Assembly: GCA_914767885.1 (NCBI GenBank) | Contig: CAJZBQ010000041.1 | Span: 749,001-813,000 of the forward strand | Direction: 5' to 3' | Length of the DNA stretch: 64,000 nt | From: Blepharisma stoltei | Lineage: Eukaryota; Ciliophora; Heterotrichea; Heterotrichida; Blepharismidae | Shown here: positions 1-9,842 of the stretch, piece by piece | How positions within the stretch are numbered: the stretch's first letter is position 1 | Layout of the letters: each line of letters opens with the position of its first letter | Notes under the pieces: model-generated | What the model was told of the DNA's origin: nothing | Databases searched by the model: none | The model's input: the letters and a program-made list of their open reading frames with translations, nothing else | Position numbers and translations under genes: made by a program

Positions 1-242
1 GGGAAAATTAAAAGGTCATAATAAAAATACTGGTCGATAGAATTATATAAAAGAGCAAACTTAACTACTCGCTAAACACTGATTAGAAAATGCAATACAA
101 AGTCTTTCTTTTGATTATACATTTTTAACTAAGCTGCCTTTAGTATTTCTTTTGAGTTTGAAGAGCTGGGGAAAATTAAAAGGTCATAATAAAAATACTG
201 GTCGATAGAATTATATAAAAGAGCAAACTTAACTACTCGCTA
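1..242. repeat. 74-bp direct repeat in 5' flank
   Basis: Positions 1-74 and 169-242 are identical or nearly so over 74 bp (both run from GGGAAAATTAAAAGG to TACTCGCTA), separated by 94 bp. The rest up to the first gene (243-546) is AT-rich and shows nothing I recognise. The repeat could be part of a longer array that starts outside the window. Confidence 0.85.
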
Positions 243-546
243 GAAATCATAAATTATTATTCTAATTAGTTTCAGCTGAAAATTTTCCCTCAAACATTTT
301 TGAATACCCATATTTTACAAATAATCTGTTTCACAATCGATATAAATGTTTTGGCTAAGTTGTCTGAAACTAATTTTTCCAAAAAAGATAGTTTAGAAGC
401 TATAAATTGGCAGTTAAAGCTTTGCTCTATATTTTCCAACTAAAAAATAACAAGAACTAATTTTTTAAGTTAAAATCTATTTGGGTGGTTAGCCATATAC
501 TTGGACATTTCTATACCACATTTATAAACATAAACATCGACCTAAC

Positions 547-1698
547 ATGGGAAACTGCATACTGAAAACTGACGATTGTGACACGACGATTTGCTTAAAT
601 CCTCATCAATTCGATTTCCATTATCCAATTGGTAGGAGCTCTTTTAGCAAAGTTTGGAAAGTCACCCAGAAAAATTCAAAGCAAGTGCTAGCTTTGAAGG
701 AAATTCTAAAATCAAGAGTAGTAGCACAAAGACACGTTAACTCTACCCTAAATGAAAAAGAGATGCTAAGCATCTTACGTCATCCATTTATGACTAATAT
801 GCACCATGCTTTCCAAAACCATAGCCATCTTTATCTTACTATGGACTTCAAGCATGGAGGCGATTTACGGTACCAACTTCTAAAACATAAATTTGTTGAG
901 GAAGAAGCCAAATTCATCATTTCATGCGTAATCATTGGCTTGGAATACGTTCATTCCAAACAAATCATCCATAGGGACTTAAAACCAGAAAATTTGCTTT
1001 TTGACGAAAAAGGGTATGCATATTTATCAGATTTCGGGGAAGCAAAAATATGGGCCCAAGAGAACTCAAATGATGTATCAGGAACTCCTGGATATATGGC
1101 TCCAGAAGTTCTTTGCCAGCAAAACCACTCTTATCCTGCAGATTGGTTTGCCGTCGGTGTTATCTTACATGAAATCATTACGGGTTCCAGACCTTTCCCA
1201 GGAAAAAATTTAAAAGAAGTTAAAGAAAAGATCTTAGAAAGTCAAGTGCAATTAAACGTAGACACTTTATCCACTTCTTGGTCTAAAGCATGCGAAGATT
1301 TTGTAAATCAATTAATCCAAACAAACCCTCAAAATAGACTTGGGTTTAGAGGGGTTGATGAAATAAAAAATCATCCATGGCTAAAGGATGTAGAATGGGA
1401 TAAAGTTCTTAAAAAAGAAGCTAATCCGAGATTTGTCCCTAAGAGAGGGAACAATTTCAATAGAGAGTATGTAAGCAAAGACTGGAGTGATGGGATTAAG
1501 CCAAAATGCGATTTTAAACAAGAGATGTTTGCAGGCTACTTTTATGTGGAGATGCCTCACTCTCAGAATGTAGATAATAGCCAGAGCACAAATATGAGAA
1601 ATAAAAGCTCTTTTGTTCAGCCTCATATTCAAAGTGGAAGTTCGAGCAATCAAAGGGCAAGAGGAAAAAGCTCTGTGCGTGTGGATAAAAATATTTAA
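547..1698 (+). CDS. AGC/YANK-like serine/threonine kinase, copy 1
   Basis: A 383-residue protein kinase. It starts MGNC, so Gly2 is a likely N-myristoylation site with Cys4 available for palmitoylation; membrane attachment is inferred. The glycine loop is degenerate (G-R-S-S-F-S-K-V, about residues 29-36). The catalytic Lys is about residue 51 (LALKEI), the alpha-C Glu about 70, HRDLKPEN at 142-149, DFG at 162-164, and SGTPGYMAPE at 178-187. The GGDLRY motif after the hinge recalls STK32/YANK kinases. It is the first of three tandem paralogues on the same strand. The frame is uninterrupted and ends in TAA. The conserved Lys, HRD and DFG suggest an active enzyme. The substrate is unknown. Confidence 0.93.
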   Translation: MGNCILKTDDCDTTICLNPHQFDFHYPIGRSSFSKVWKVTQKNSKQVLALKEILKSRVVAQRHVNSTLNEKEMLSILRHPFMTNMHHAFQNHSHLYLTMDFKHGGDLRYQLLKHKFVEEEAKFIISCVIIGLEYVHSKQIIHRDLKPENLLFDEKGYAYLSDFGEAKIWAQENSNDVSGTPGYMAPEVLCQQNHSYPADWFAVGVILHEIITGSRPFPGKNLKEVKEKILESQVQLNVDTLSTSWSKACEDFVNQLIQTNPQNRLGFRGVDEIKNHPWLKDVEWDKVLKKEANPRFVPKRGNNFNREYVSKDWSDGIKPKCDFKQEMFAGYFYVEMPHSQNVDNSQSTNMRNKSSFVQPHIQSGSSSNQRARGKSSVRVDKNI

Positions 1699-2443
1699 AT
1701 TTAAAACTTTAATGTAAATATAATATCTTTAAAAATTGAACTGTTTCAAAAAATTATTTTTAAAAAATAAACAATGTTTCCTTTTATTTTCCATGTGTTA
1801 AAGTTCATTTGGTAGCCATTTTAATTTAGAGAAAATGAAAATTGTTGAAAAGTTGTTAATTTATTCACCAAATAAACTAGGGATGCAATGCCTATAATTT
1901 ATTACTAAGACTTATCATTTATAATTATTCCTCTTTTCTAAATATAGAACTTTTTCAAACAACACACTTAAATCTGTCTAAATTAAAAAATAATTGGAGA
2001 TAATTATCTTAAAATTAAACTTTAGGATTCTTAATTACTATTAAGATTTTAGAAAATAATATCACCAATATCCTTATCACAAATGAGCTTCTTATGATAC
2101 TTTTTCGCATAAATAGATATATTCTTAAAAAATCCAATTGTGAAAATAAGGTAAATTCCAAAAAATTATTGGATATTATAATTATAAGACTCTTTAATTT
2201 ATATATTTATTATATACGGTTATCACATGCTTTAAAATATTATTGCATATATCAATATTCGATAAAGAGCTTGCTTCCTTTCTTTAGGCTTATTTATGTT
2301 TCCAAAATTAATAAAAGCTGATATACCTAACTTATTCATGTGCTTCTTTCTAATGTTCTAATCTCATGGCAAAAACACAACTGATTTTTGATTTCACCTG
2401 CTCGACTTCTATATACCAATAAACAATTACATCAACACCCAAA
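1699..2443. other. AT-rich intergenic region
   Basis: I see no gene, palindrome or member of the repeat families found elsewhere in the window. Short open frames here have low-complexity Ile/Tyr/Leu composition and are probably chance. Confidence 0.5.
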
Positions 2444-3547
2444 ATGGGAAACTGTAGCATGAGATCTGACGATTACGATCCAGCAGTCTACTTAAATTCT
2501 CACCAATTCGAGTTCCATTATTTAATTGGCAGAGGAGGTTTTAGCAGAGTCTGGAGTGTTACTCACAAAAACACAAAGCAAAGTTACGCTTTAAAAGAAA
2601 TTTTAAAATCAAGAGTCATCGCAAAAAGGCATGTTCACTCTGTAATTAATGAAAAAAGGCTTCTCAGCATTTTAAAACACCCTTTTATCGTTAATATGCA
2701 TCATGCATTTCAGGATCGTGACTATCTTTACCTTACAATAGACTTGAAAACAGGAGGGGATTTACGGTATCATTTCCAGAAACATACTTTTACTGAGGAA
2801 GATACCAAATTTTTGACTTCCTGCATAATTCTTGCATTAGAATATTTACATTCAAATAAAATTATTCATAGAGATTTAAAGCCAGAAAATTTAATATTTG
2901 ATGGAGAAGGATATATGCATATAACAGATTTCGGTATAGCCAGGGCTTGGGTAGAAGACAATTCGCATGAAGTATCAGGAACTCCTGGATATATGGCTCC
3001 TGAAGTTCTTTGTAAACAAAATCATACATATGCTGTAGATTGGTATGCATTAGGTGTGATATTATATGAAATTATTACTGGGCTAAGACCTTATTTGGGA
3101 GAAAACAGAAGTAAAATAAGAGAACAGATATTAGATAGACAAGTCCAGTTAAAAGCAAACAATTTAATAGGCGAATGGTCAGAGGAATGTGTGGATTTTG
3201 TAAATCAATTGATACAGAGAAGACCTCAAAATAGACTTGGATTTAATGGAATCAATGAAGTGAAAAATCATCCGTGGGTAAGAAATGTGGAATGGGATAA
3301 ATTGTTCAGAAAAGAAATCAAGCCGAGTTTTAAACCTCCAAAAGCAAAAAATTTCAATCAAAAGTATGTGAATGAAGATTGGAAAGATGGAATTATCACA
3401 AATAGTGATTTTAGCCAGGAAATATTTCTGGGCTACTTTTATAATGAAATGCCAACAAATAATAAAGATGATCCAAACTATCGTAAGTGCCAAAGTGAAG
3501 GGAAAAAATATTTGCGCCAGACTTTGAATAAAAAGCAGGTATCTTAA
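2444..3547 (+). CDS. AGC/YANK-like serine/threonine kinase, copy 2
   Basis: A 367-residue paralogue of the kinase upstream, with the same MGNC start (putative myristoylation). It has a fuller glycine loop (GRGGFSRV), the Lys in YALKEI at about 51, HRDLKPEN at about 142, DFGIAR at about 162 and SGTPGYMAPE. GGDLRYH again points to the STK32/YANK-like branch of AGC kinases. The C-terminal tail (KPSFKPPKAKNFN and downstream) is conserved with copies 1 and 3. The frame is uninterrupted and ends in TAA. A tandem array of closely similar kinases suggests recent local duplication. Specificity is not deducible. Confidence 0.94.
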   Translation: MGNCSMRSDDYDPAVYLNSHQFEFHYLIGRGGFSRVWSVTHKNTKQSYALKEILKSRVIAKRHVHSVINEKRLLSILKHPFIVNMHHAFQDRDYLYLTIDLKTGGDLRYHFQKHTFTEEDTKFLTSCIILALEYLHSNKIIHRDLKPENLIFDGEGYMHITDFGIARAWVEDNSHEVSGTPGYMAPEVLCKQNHTYAVDWYALGVILYEIITGLRPYLGENRSKIREQILDRQVQLKANNLIGEWSEECVDFVNQLIQRRPQNRLGFNGINEVKNHPWVRNVEWDKLFRKEIKPSFKPPKAKNFNQKYVNEDWKDGIITNSDFSQEIFLGYFYNEMPTNNKDDPNYRKCQSEGKKYLRQTLNKKQVS

Positions 3548-3983
3548 GATTATGATTTTAATAATGATTAATTCGTTTATTTGGATAAATAATAATTTTA
3601 ATGCAAAAGAAATTTTATAATTTCTTTGTAATGTGCCGTGTAGCATTCATTTAAAATATTGTGCTTGCGAATATTTCATTTTTGGTCAATCTCAATCACA
3701 AATTTTCTATAACTTTTAGCTATGCATTCATATTTATATAGTCATTTCGAATTTAAAAACATAACGCAGCCCTATAAATCATAAAATTCCCAATTAAAAA
3801 ATTAACTTATATATTATCATTTTTTTTTAGTTCACCTATACATTATAATGGCATAACTATAAACTCTACAATCACTTCTATATGAATTTTTCTGCTGATC
3901 TATGATTACAAAATACTAAATTTTACAAAAATAAAAAGTTTGCGGCCATTCTAATTTTCTTTTTACTAAATTAATATTTGCTA
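3548..3983. other. AT-rich intergenic region
   Basis: No gene is evident. The right end carries the left copy of an 11-bp direct repeat (AATATTTGCTA, 3973-3983) flanking the GC-rich insertion that follows. Confidence 0.5.
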
Positions 3984-4299
3984 CACAATTAAAAATGGAG
4001 CGCATGAATTAGGGACCTTGCTCCCTAAGGTCATCCTAGTGAGGGAAGTCTAGACTTTCTGAAGGATATTGGCGCAGGAACTGCTTCGGCAGTTCCATGT
4101 GAACTTGAATCAACTTCAAGAAGTGAAGAGAGACTCGTCTAGGTCATAGGCTACTGTAACGGTTCGACGGTTAGGCCGATTCCACCTACCGTTGTTCAGA
4201 GCTGTTAGCCAGTGATGGAATTCAGGAGGGATGGGCTTGTATTGTTAGATCCTAAGCTAAGTGGGGGTCGACAAAGTGTTATCGTAATCTTAAATCTTA
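3984..4299 (+). mobile_element. GC-rich insertion, retroposon-like, highly structured
   Basis: This 316-bp segment is much richer in GC than its surroundings. It is flanked by AATATTTGCTA at 3973-3983 and 4300-4310, as expected for a target-site duplication. Its left end has the AATTAAAAATGG-type head shared with other GC-rich insertions in the window. It is rich in potential stem-loops, including an 8-bp stem closed by a UUCG-type tetraloop at about 4078-4097 (GGAACTGCTTCGGCAGTTCC). It ends only 15 bp before the next ATG. A SINE-like or structured-RNA-derived element is possible; the class is not proven. Confidence 0.6.
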
Positions 4300-4314
4300 A
4301 ATATTTGCTATATA

Positions 4315-5789
4315 ATGGGAAACTGCAGCTTACATATTGACAATTTCGACCCTACAATCAGCATAGACTCCACCCAATTTGAATTCCACAATCCAATTGG
4401 AAAAGGAGGCTTCAGCAAAGTATGAAAAGTCACACACAAGAAGACCAAGCAATCTTTTGCTTTAAAAGAGATGCTGAAATCAAGGGTCCTCGCTAAGAGA
4501 TCTGTTCACTCTGTAATGAACGAAAAAAGACTTCTCACTCCCCCCTCCTGAGTGAACAAAACCATTAGAAAAATCGCTATTTTTTGCCCAAAAACCCACC
4601 CTCCGTAAGTGAACAAAAATTTTTTTAATAGAAAAATTTTTTATGAAAAAAAGATTTTGATATATAAGTGATAATTAGTATAATGAAATCTCGAGCTAAT
4701 TCGGTTTAATTTTAAACAAATTGCGTTTTAAAAATATAATTATTACAAATTAAATTAATCTTTGCCTTCCAATTTTTATAGAAGTGAGATTTTTTTTAAA
4801 TTTCGAAAAAAACATTTTATAAAAAATTTATATATAAATTGTTAAAAAAAAAAAATTAGCCCCCCTCCGTGAGTGAACAAAAATTTTTTTGTTCACTCAC
4901 GGAGGGGGGAGTCAGCATTTTAAAGCACCCTTTTATTGTGAACATGCATCACGCTTTTCAAGACCGAGATTTCCTTTATCTCACCATGGATCTCAAAGCC
5001 GGTGGAGATTTGAGATATCAATTAACAAAGCAAGCGTTTAATGAAGAGCAAGCAAAATTCATAATTGCCTGTTTAGTCACTGGTTTAGAATACCTGCACT
5101 CGAATAAAATTTTGCATAGGGATATCAAACCAGAAAATTTAGTTTTCGACAGCTTAGGATACTTGCATATTACTGACTTTGGAATAGCAAGAATTTGGAT
5201 GGAAGATAACTCAGGGGATACGTCAGGAACCCCTGGGTATATGGCTCCGGAGGTTATGTGCAGACAAAGCCACTCATATGTGGCTGACTGATATGCAGTA
5301 GGAGTTATACTCTACGAAATGATAGCTGGGGTTAGACCTTATCTTGGAAAAGATAGGAAAGAAATCAGAGACCAAATATTGTCAAAACAAGTACAACTTA
5401 AAAGAAGCGATATTCCTTCAACTTGGTCTCAAGAGGCGTTAAATTTTGCTAATCATCTAATACAAAGAAAAGCCCAGAATAGGCTTGGTAATGGAGGGTA
5501 TGAAGAAGTGAAAAATCACCCATGGTTGGCTGATGTGGAATGAGTCAAATTGTTTAGAAAAGAAATAATTCCAACTTTTCAGCCTAGCAATTCTGATAAC
5601 TTTAATCTTAAGCACGCAAGTGAAGATTGAAATGATGGTATTGCTGTTAAGGCTGATATTTGCCAAGATATTTTTATTGGGTATTTTTACAACGAGGCAC
5701 CTCCTCCACCTCCACAAAATGAAAAAGAAGACCCAAACAGCCAAAAATCAAAGAGAAGGAAAAATTCATTTTTCAAGTTTATAAACTAA
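4315..5789 (+). CDS. AGC/YANK-like kinase, copy 3, split by a MITE
   Basis: Third tandem paralogue (MGNCSLHIDN start). In the germline it is interrupted after the alpha-C motif NEKRLL by the MITE at 4538-4911. Removing the element plus one TCA copy rejoins L-L-S-I-L-K-H-P in frame and gives 366 codons, matching copies 1 and 2. TGA stands for Trp in K-V-W-K-V (4422-4424), D-W-Y-A-V (about 5290) and V-E-W near 5540. The glycine loop GKGGFSKV, FALKEM, HRDIKPEN, DFGIAR and GTPGYMAPE are all present. It ends in TAA after a Pro-rich and Lys/Arg-rich tail. It is not a pseudogene if UGA=Trp and the MITE is eliminated. Confidence 0.88.
4538..4911 (+). mobile_element. MITE (CTCCCCCC family) inside kinase copy 3
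   Basis: This 374-bp element begins CTCCCCCCTCC-TGAGTGAAC and ends in the inverted form GTTCACTCACGGAGGGGGGAG. It is flanked by TCA at 4535-4537 and 4912-4914. The terminal motif recurs at about 4603 and just inside the right end at about 4861, so the right end can fold into a near-perfect hairpin. The middle is AT-rich, with a conserved block that includes TGATAATTAGTATAATGAAATC. Excision restores the kinase frame exactly. Confidence 0.93.
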
Positions 5790-5843
5790 ATTTCAAAGTA
5801 TGATATAAATAAAATTTTAATTATAGCACTTTGGCAAAGCCAA

Positions 5844-5942
5844 TTATTTATATAGCTAGATAGGATGACTGGAGCGGGGCGTTTTGGCTTCCCGGCAAGC
5901 CAAAAAAGCCCCGTTTCAGTCATCCTATCTAACTATAAATAA
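5844..5942. repeat. GC-cored perfect-type hairpin
   Basis: A 99-bp inverted repeat with arms of about 46 bp. The left arm runs TTATTTATATAG...GGCTT and the right arm AAGCC...CTATAAATAA around a 6-base loop (CCCGGC). The GC-rich centre contrasts with AT-rich flanks. It lies 55 bp downstream of kinase copy 3. It may be a tiny transposon derivative or an IES. Confidence 0.85.
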
Positions 5943-6016
5943 TTTTTAAAAAATTTTTAACTTATTAACAGAAATTGTCTTTTCAGGAAAAAAAAAACTA
6001 GGGAAAATAGGCCTTA

Positions 6017-6334
6017 CTCCCCCCCCCTCCGTTAATTTTTTTTTTAAAAAAATTTTATATATAAATTTTCTAAAAAATATTTTTTTTCGAAATTTAAAAA
6101 AATCCTAATTCACAAAAATTGGAAAGCAAATATTAATTTAATTTATAAAATTTTGTTTTAAAAAGCAATTCGTTTAAAATTAAACAGAATTAGTTCTAGA
6201 TTTCATTATACTAATTATCATTTATATATCAAAATTTTTTTCCATAAAAAATTTTTGTTCACTCACGGAGAGCGGGTTTTTGGGCAAAAAATAGCGATTT
6301 TTTTATTGGCTTTGTTCACTCACGGAGGGGGGAG
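6017..6334 (-). mobile_element. MITE (CTCCCCCC family), intergenic, shortened
   Basis: This 318-bp copy lies in the opposite orientation to the element at 4538. The left end is CTCCCCCCCCTCCGTTAATT, where the hairpin half has been lost. The right end has TTGTTCACTCACGGAGAGCGGG and then TTGTTCACTCACGGAGGGGGGAG. The flanks are TTA on the left and TTT(A) on the right. The internal AT-rich block is shared with the other copies. Confidence 0.88.
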
Positions 6335-6433
6335 TTTAAAATAATTCTTTTAATGTGAAAATTTCTGTTTTATATTAATTAAGCTGGATTATATATATTT
6401 TTTGGTTTAATTTCATAAAAACGACTATACCCT

Positions 6434-8026
6434 ATGGACATTAATAAATTACTATCCATTTGGATGTTTTCTTCAATCAATAAAGGCTATGAAATGCTCT
6501 GGAAGTCCTTTATAAGGCCTGAAAGAGAAAACTACTCTATCTATGATCTTGGGGACCGAATTTTTACATTAGTTGACGATAGGACATATCAGCGGACAGA
6601 TTTTTCAATAGTAAGTAGCAATGGTTGCAGAATCCAATGCTCTCATTTTGAGCCTTTAGAGGCTTCGAGGCCTGAAGAAATCATGCCATGTGTCATATAT
6701 TTACATGGAAATTGTGGTTCCAGAATAGAAGGTCTTGATACTGTTCCTATGTTGTTACCCTACAATATGACAGTAGTTTGTTTTGATTGAGCAGGATGTG
6801 GCCTATCAGAAGGAGAATACGTCACATTAGGCTGATATGAAAGATATGATTTGGAAATTTTAGCAAATTATTTGATTAAAAATAGAAGAGTAAGCTCTAT
6901 TGGGCTTTGGGGGAGAAGTATGGGCGCTGTTGCAGCAATTTATTATGCAAGCCAAAATTTTCCAATCGCTGGACTTGTTTTGGATAGCCCGTTTTCGTCA
7001 CTACGAAAATTAGCTACCGAAATAGGTGAAAAGGCTGCCGGTGTACCTAACTTTTTGATCAATCGGTCAATTAGCTTATATAATTTTCTAGAGTGGTCTC
7101 TAGTTGCTCAGCGTCGTGAGACACTTTTTTTCTTCGTCTTGTCGTTACTCTCAAACTCATGTCGAGCCTTGCAGTCAAACTTGCTCCTCCTAGTCCCCGT
7201 GAAGCCATCTGACAACCAAGAAGTACAGAAAATATTAGTGGCTCCTTGTTTTATCCGACTATCTCAAGCATATGTTCGGTCTAAGTGTCTTCCTTTTACA
7301 CCAACAGTTAAAAGAGGTAAAACACGATGCACAAGGTGGGCGAAGTATAAAATTCCTCTCCATTTTTTTCTCTTGTAAAAAGTTCATGTGTAAAAAGCCT
7401 AATCTATAATAACAAAAGCAAGGTAAGGGAAAAGAAATTGATGCAGCAAATTACCTTTCATCCGAACCCATTTTATAATTATTCCTAATTTTTTGATCAA
7501 ATTTGCGTTAAATAGGATCAAAAGCACAATAAAAGAAAAAGTAAATTTTGATATTGACGAGTTAAACCCAATTGAAAGGGTGTTAACTTGCAAATCTCCA
7601 TCAATTTTTGTTGCAGGAAAAGATGATGATTTCGTTCCTGTGCATCATACAAAATCCTTATATAAAAAGTATGCAGGAGCAAAGCAGCTTTATTTGGTTG
7701 ATGGAAATCACAATACTCCAAGGCCTTTAAGCTTTATCGACAAAGTTGCGCGATTTTTTTGCTCTAATTTGCATTGCAAAAACAGTTCAAATGGAAGAAT
7801 AATGGCAAGCATTTTATCTTTCATAAAAGATCAAGAGGAAGGGTCAGGAAAAGAAGAAATAACTGTCCCAAATACAATTACAATTACAAGAAAAGCAATG
7901 GAAGAATATGATGAAGAATGAATACAGATCCAAAAAGAATATAAAAGAGCTCATAGTGCTCCAACAACGAAATCAACTCAAGAAAGTGACACTTTGAGTC
8001 ATGAAAAATTTAAAGATGCAATTTAA
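6434..8026 (+). CDS. Alpha/beta-hydrolase (S33/ABHD-like), split by one IES
   Basis: A serine hydrolase of 384 residues once the insertion at about 7048-7485 is removed. It has the oxyanion-type motif YLHGNCGS, the nucleophile elbow G-R-S-M-G-A (Ser in GxSxG), the acid-loop Asp in AGKDDDFVP and the catalytic His in DGNHNTPR. Two TGA codons inside C-F-D-W-A-G and L-G-W-Y-E encode Trp. No signal peptide is evident. The C-terminal roughly 80 residues are charged and family-unspecific. The gene starts at ATG 6434 after an AT-rich leader and ends in TAA, 134 bp from the convergent RING-kelch gene. The substrate is unknown. Confidence 0.88.
7063..7483 (-). mobile_element. GC-rich retroposon-like insertion in hydrolase gene
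   Basis: The insertion is flanked by near-identical 17-bp repeats CCTAA(C/T)TTTTTGATCAA at 7046-7062 and 7484-7500. The repeat includes a TA, and exchange there restores V-P-N-F-L-I-K-F in frame. The right end, read on the minus strand, is AATTATAAAATGGGTTCGGATG. This is homologous to the left end of the insertion at 11180 (AATAATAAATGGCTTCGGAT), and the opposite ends also resemble each other (GAGCARCTAGAGRCC). The two are therefore the same family in opposite orientation. Confidence 0.78.
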
Positions 8027-8160
8027 GAGTGAATTATTATTTAATGTTTTTTGTTTGTTAATTCCTAATGTCTTCTTTAATGGATTGGAATTTCTTTTCT
8101 TTGAGATTAAAGGCTACCAATGTATAATAGCTTATATAATAATATCTTAATTGCAAATAA

Positions 8161-9789
8161 TTATTTTATTAATATTTTTATATAATATAGTATATATTCA
8201 GAAAAGAAATAAACAAAATTTTGATAAACTGTTTTATATGAAAATGCGTCTTTTTGCGGCGAAACAATTTGGCCTATAGAATTTCATCTTCAAACATCAT
8301 TTTCTTCACTTTCATATGATGGCCCTAAAGGATCAATAATATATACTTTTTTATTATCACTACAAATAACTTTAGCACTGTCTTGTTTTAGTTGTGGAGG
8401 AAGTGTCGCATAGGTTGAATTTTCTGGAGTATATTTATAAGCGCATGGAAGCTTATAGCCACTAATTATTATTTCTCCGTCAAATAGGCATACACTTGGA
8501 CAATATCCTGAAGCTGATGGCAGATTATTTAGCTTAATCCATTTATTTTGTGATAAATCATATTTCTCTGCAAGATTCATATATCTCCCATTGAATCCTC
8601 CAAATACATAGACAGATCCATCTAAATAAACTCCATTGGAACCAACACAAGGAGTGCCGTTAAAAAGAGGTCTTGCAGAAAAATTTTGATTGATTATGTA
8701 TGTTTCACCTGTGAACCTTCCACTGCTGTTATTTCCGAAGCAGAATATCATATCATTTGGGATTGGGACAATGCAGGCATATCCACTTAAAGCAATAGGT
8801 GTATGTCGTTCAAGTAACACAGGATTTTCATATTTTTGAGATGTTTTAAGGTCAACAGTTATCAATCTTGTATTTGGTGAAAAAAGTTTTAAATAGCTTG
8901 GGTTAATAGGCAAATTTTTATTTTCATTAGCTTTCGTAATATTTTTAGAGCTCAGCTCACAATTTTCTAATATGTTCCCATAATAATCAATATAACCTTC
9001 TAATGCATATCTCTCTTCATTTTCTTTATAAATTGGAACTTTATTTGAACTTTTTTGTAAGCTTGATAAATATATTAATTCAGCTAAGTTGCTTGCACCT
9101 TTTTTGGCATTTTTAATTATATCAATACTTTTTTGGATCTCTTGTAATCCATTATTTATCAATGCTTCAGTTTTATCTAAATGCTCCAGATTCCCAATAT
9201 CAGTCAAAAATGCGATACAATCATTAGTGCTCTTCTGGATTTGCTCAATCAATTTTTGTTCTGCTTGTCTATATCCTTCAGTATGAGTATTGATAAGATT
9301 TTGCACAGAGGTTTTCTTTTCATGGCACCATTGCAAACCTTCTTGGAATTGCTGTTGATTGGCTTCCAGCTTTTTAAGGATTTTTGTAGGGTAAACAGCT
9401 GCTTCAGGGTCAGCTAAAGGGAAAAAAGCATGCCCTCTATGATTGGTAATGCACTGAATGCATAGCAATAAATTATCAAATTCGCAAAAAGCAATAACTT
9501 GCTCCCCATGAGTCACACAAAGAATAGCAGTTTTTTCTTCATGCGCAATTTCTAATAAAGCAAAATTTGTTTTAAGGGCCTTTACATTTAGATCAGTTGG
9601 CTGTTGGCAGAATGGACATAATATAGAATTTGCCTTTGTGTATGTTGTGACACATTCTTGGCAGATAGTATGAGCACAATCAAGAAGCTTAGGGGTTTTG
9701 TTTTCTGAGTCATAATGTTCAAAGCAAATTCCACAAGAAGGGGCATCTATATTTCTTTGGATTTCTTTTTTGTATCCTTTAGGTTCCAT
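8161..9789 (-). CDS. RING / B-box / kelch protein (TRIM-like)
   Basis: A 542-residue protein. The N-terminal C3HC4 RING finger is at about residues 19-61 (CGICFEHYD...CAHTICQEC...CPFC), followed by a B-box-like zinc motif at about 90-130 (CVTHGEQ...C..C...HRGH). A helical, probably coiled-coil part spans about 130-240, and the C-terminal half carries kelch-type repeats (VYVFGGFNGRYMN). The architecture is that of a TRIM-like E3 ubiquitin ligase; the substrate is unknown. Reading through two TGA codons as Trp (N-D-V-W-R-W-N) extends the last kelch repeat by about 45 residues to TAA at 8161. Stopping at TGA would truncate the propeller. Confidence 0.88.
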
Positions 9790-9842
9790 TGAAATATTAT
9801 AATAAAAGTTAATTACAATTATTTATAAGATTATTTAATAGA

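Noticed and set aside
2094-2321. Short open frame between kinase copies 1 and 2
   Set aside because: Ile/Tyr/Leu/Lys-only composition of AT-rich DNA, no domain and no coding bias.
4001-4290. rRNA or tRNA gene
   Set aside because: GC-rich and structured, but I see no tRNA cloverleaf, no correct B box and no familiar rRNA segment. Target duplications point to an insertion.
4315-5789. Third kinase as a pseudogene (in-frame TGAs and a 374-bp disruption)
   Set aside because: All TGAs sit at Trp positions, the MITE leaves exactly between matching TCA copies, and the result is 366 codons with every catalytic motif intact.
7063-7483. tRNA-derived SINE promoter (GGGTTCGGATG as B box)
   Set aside because: The match to the B-box consensus is partial and no A box sits at the right distance.
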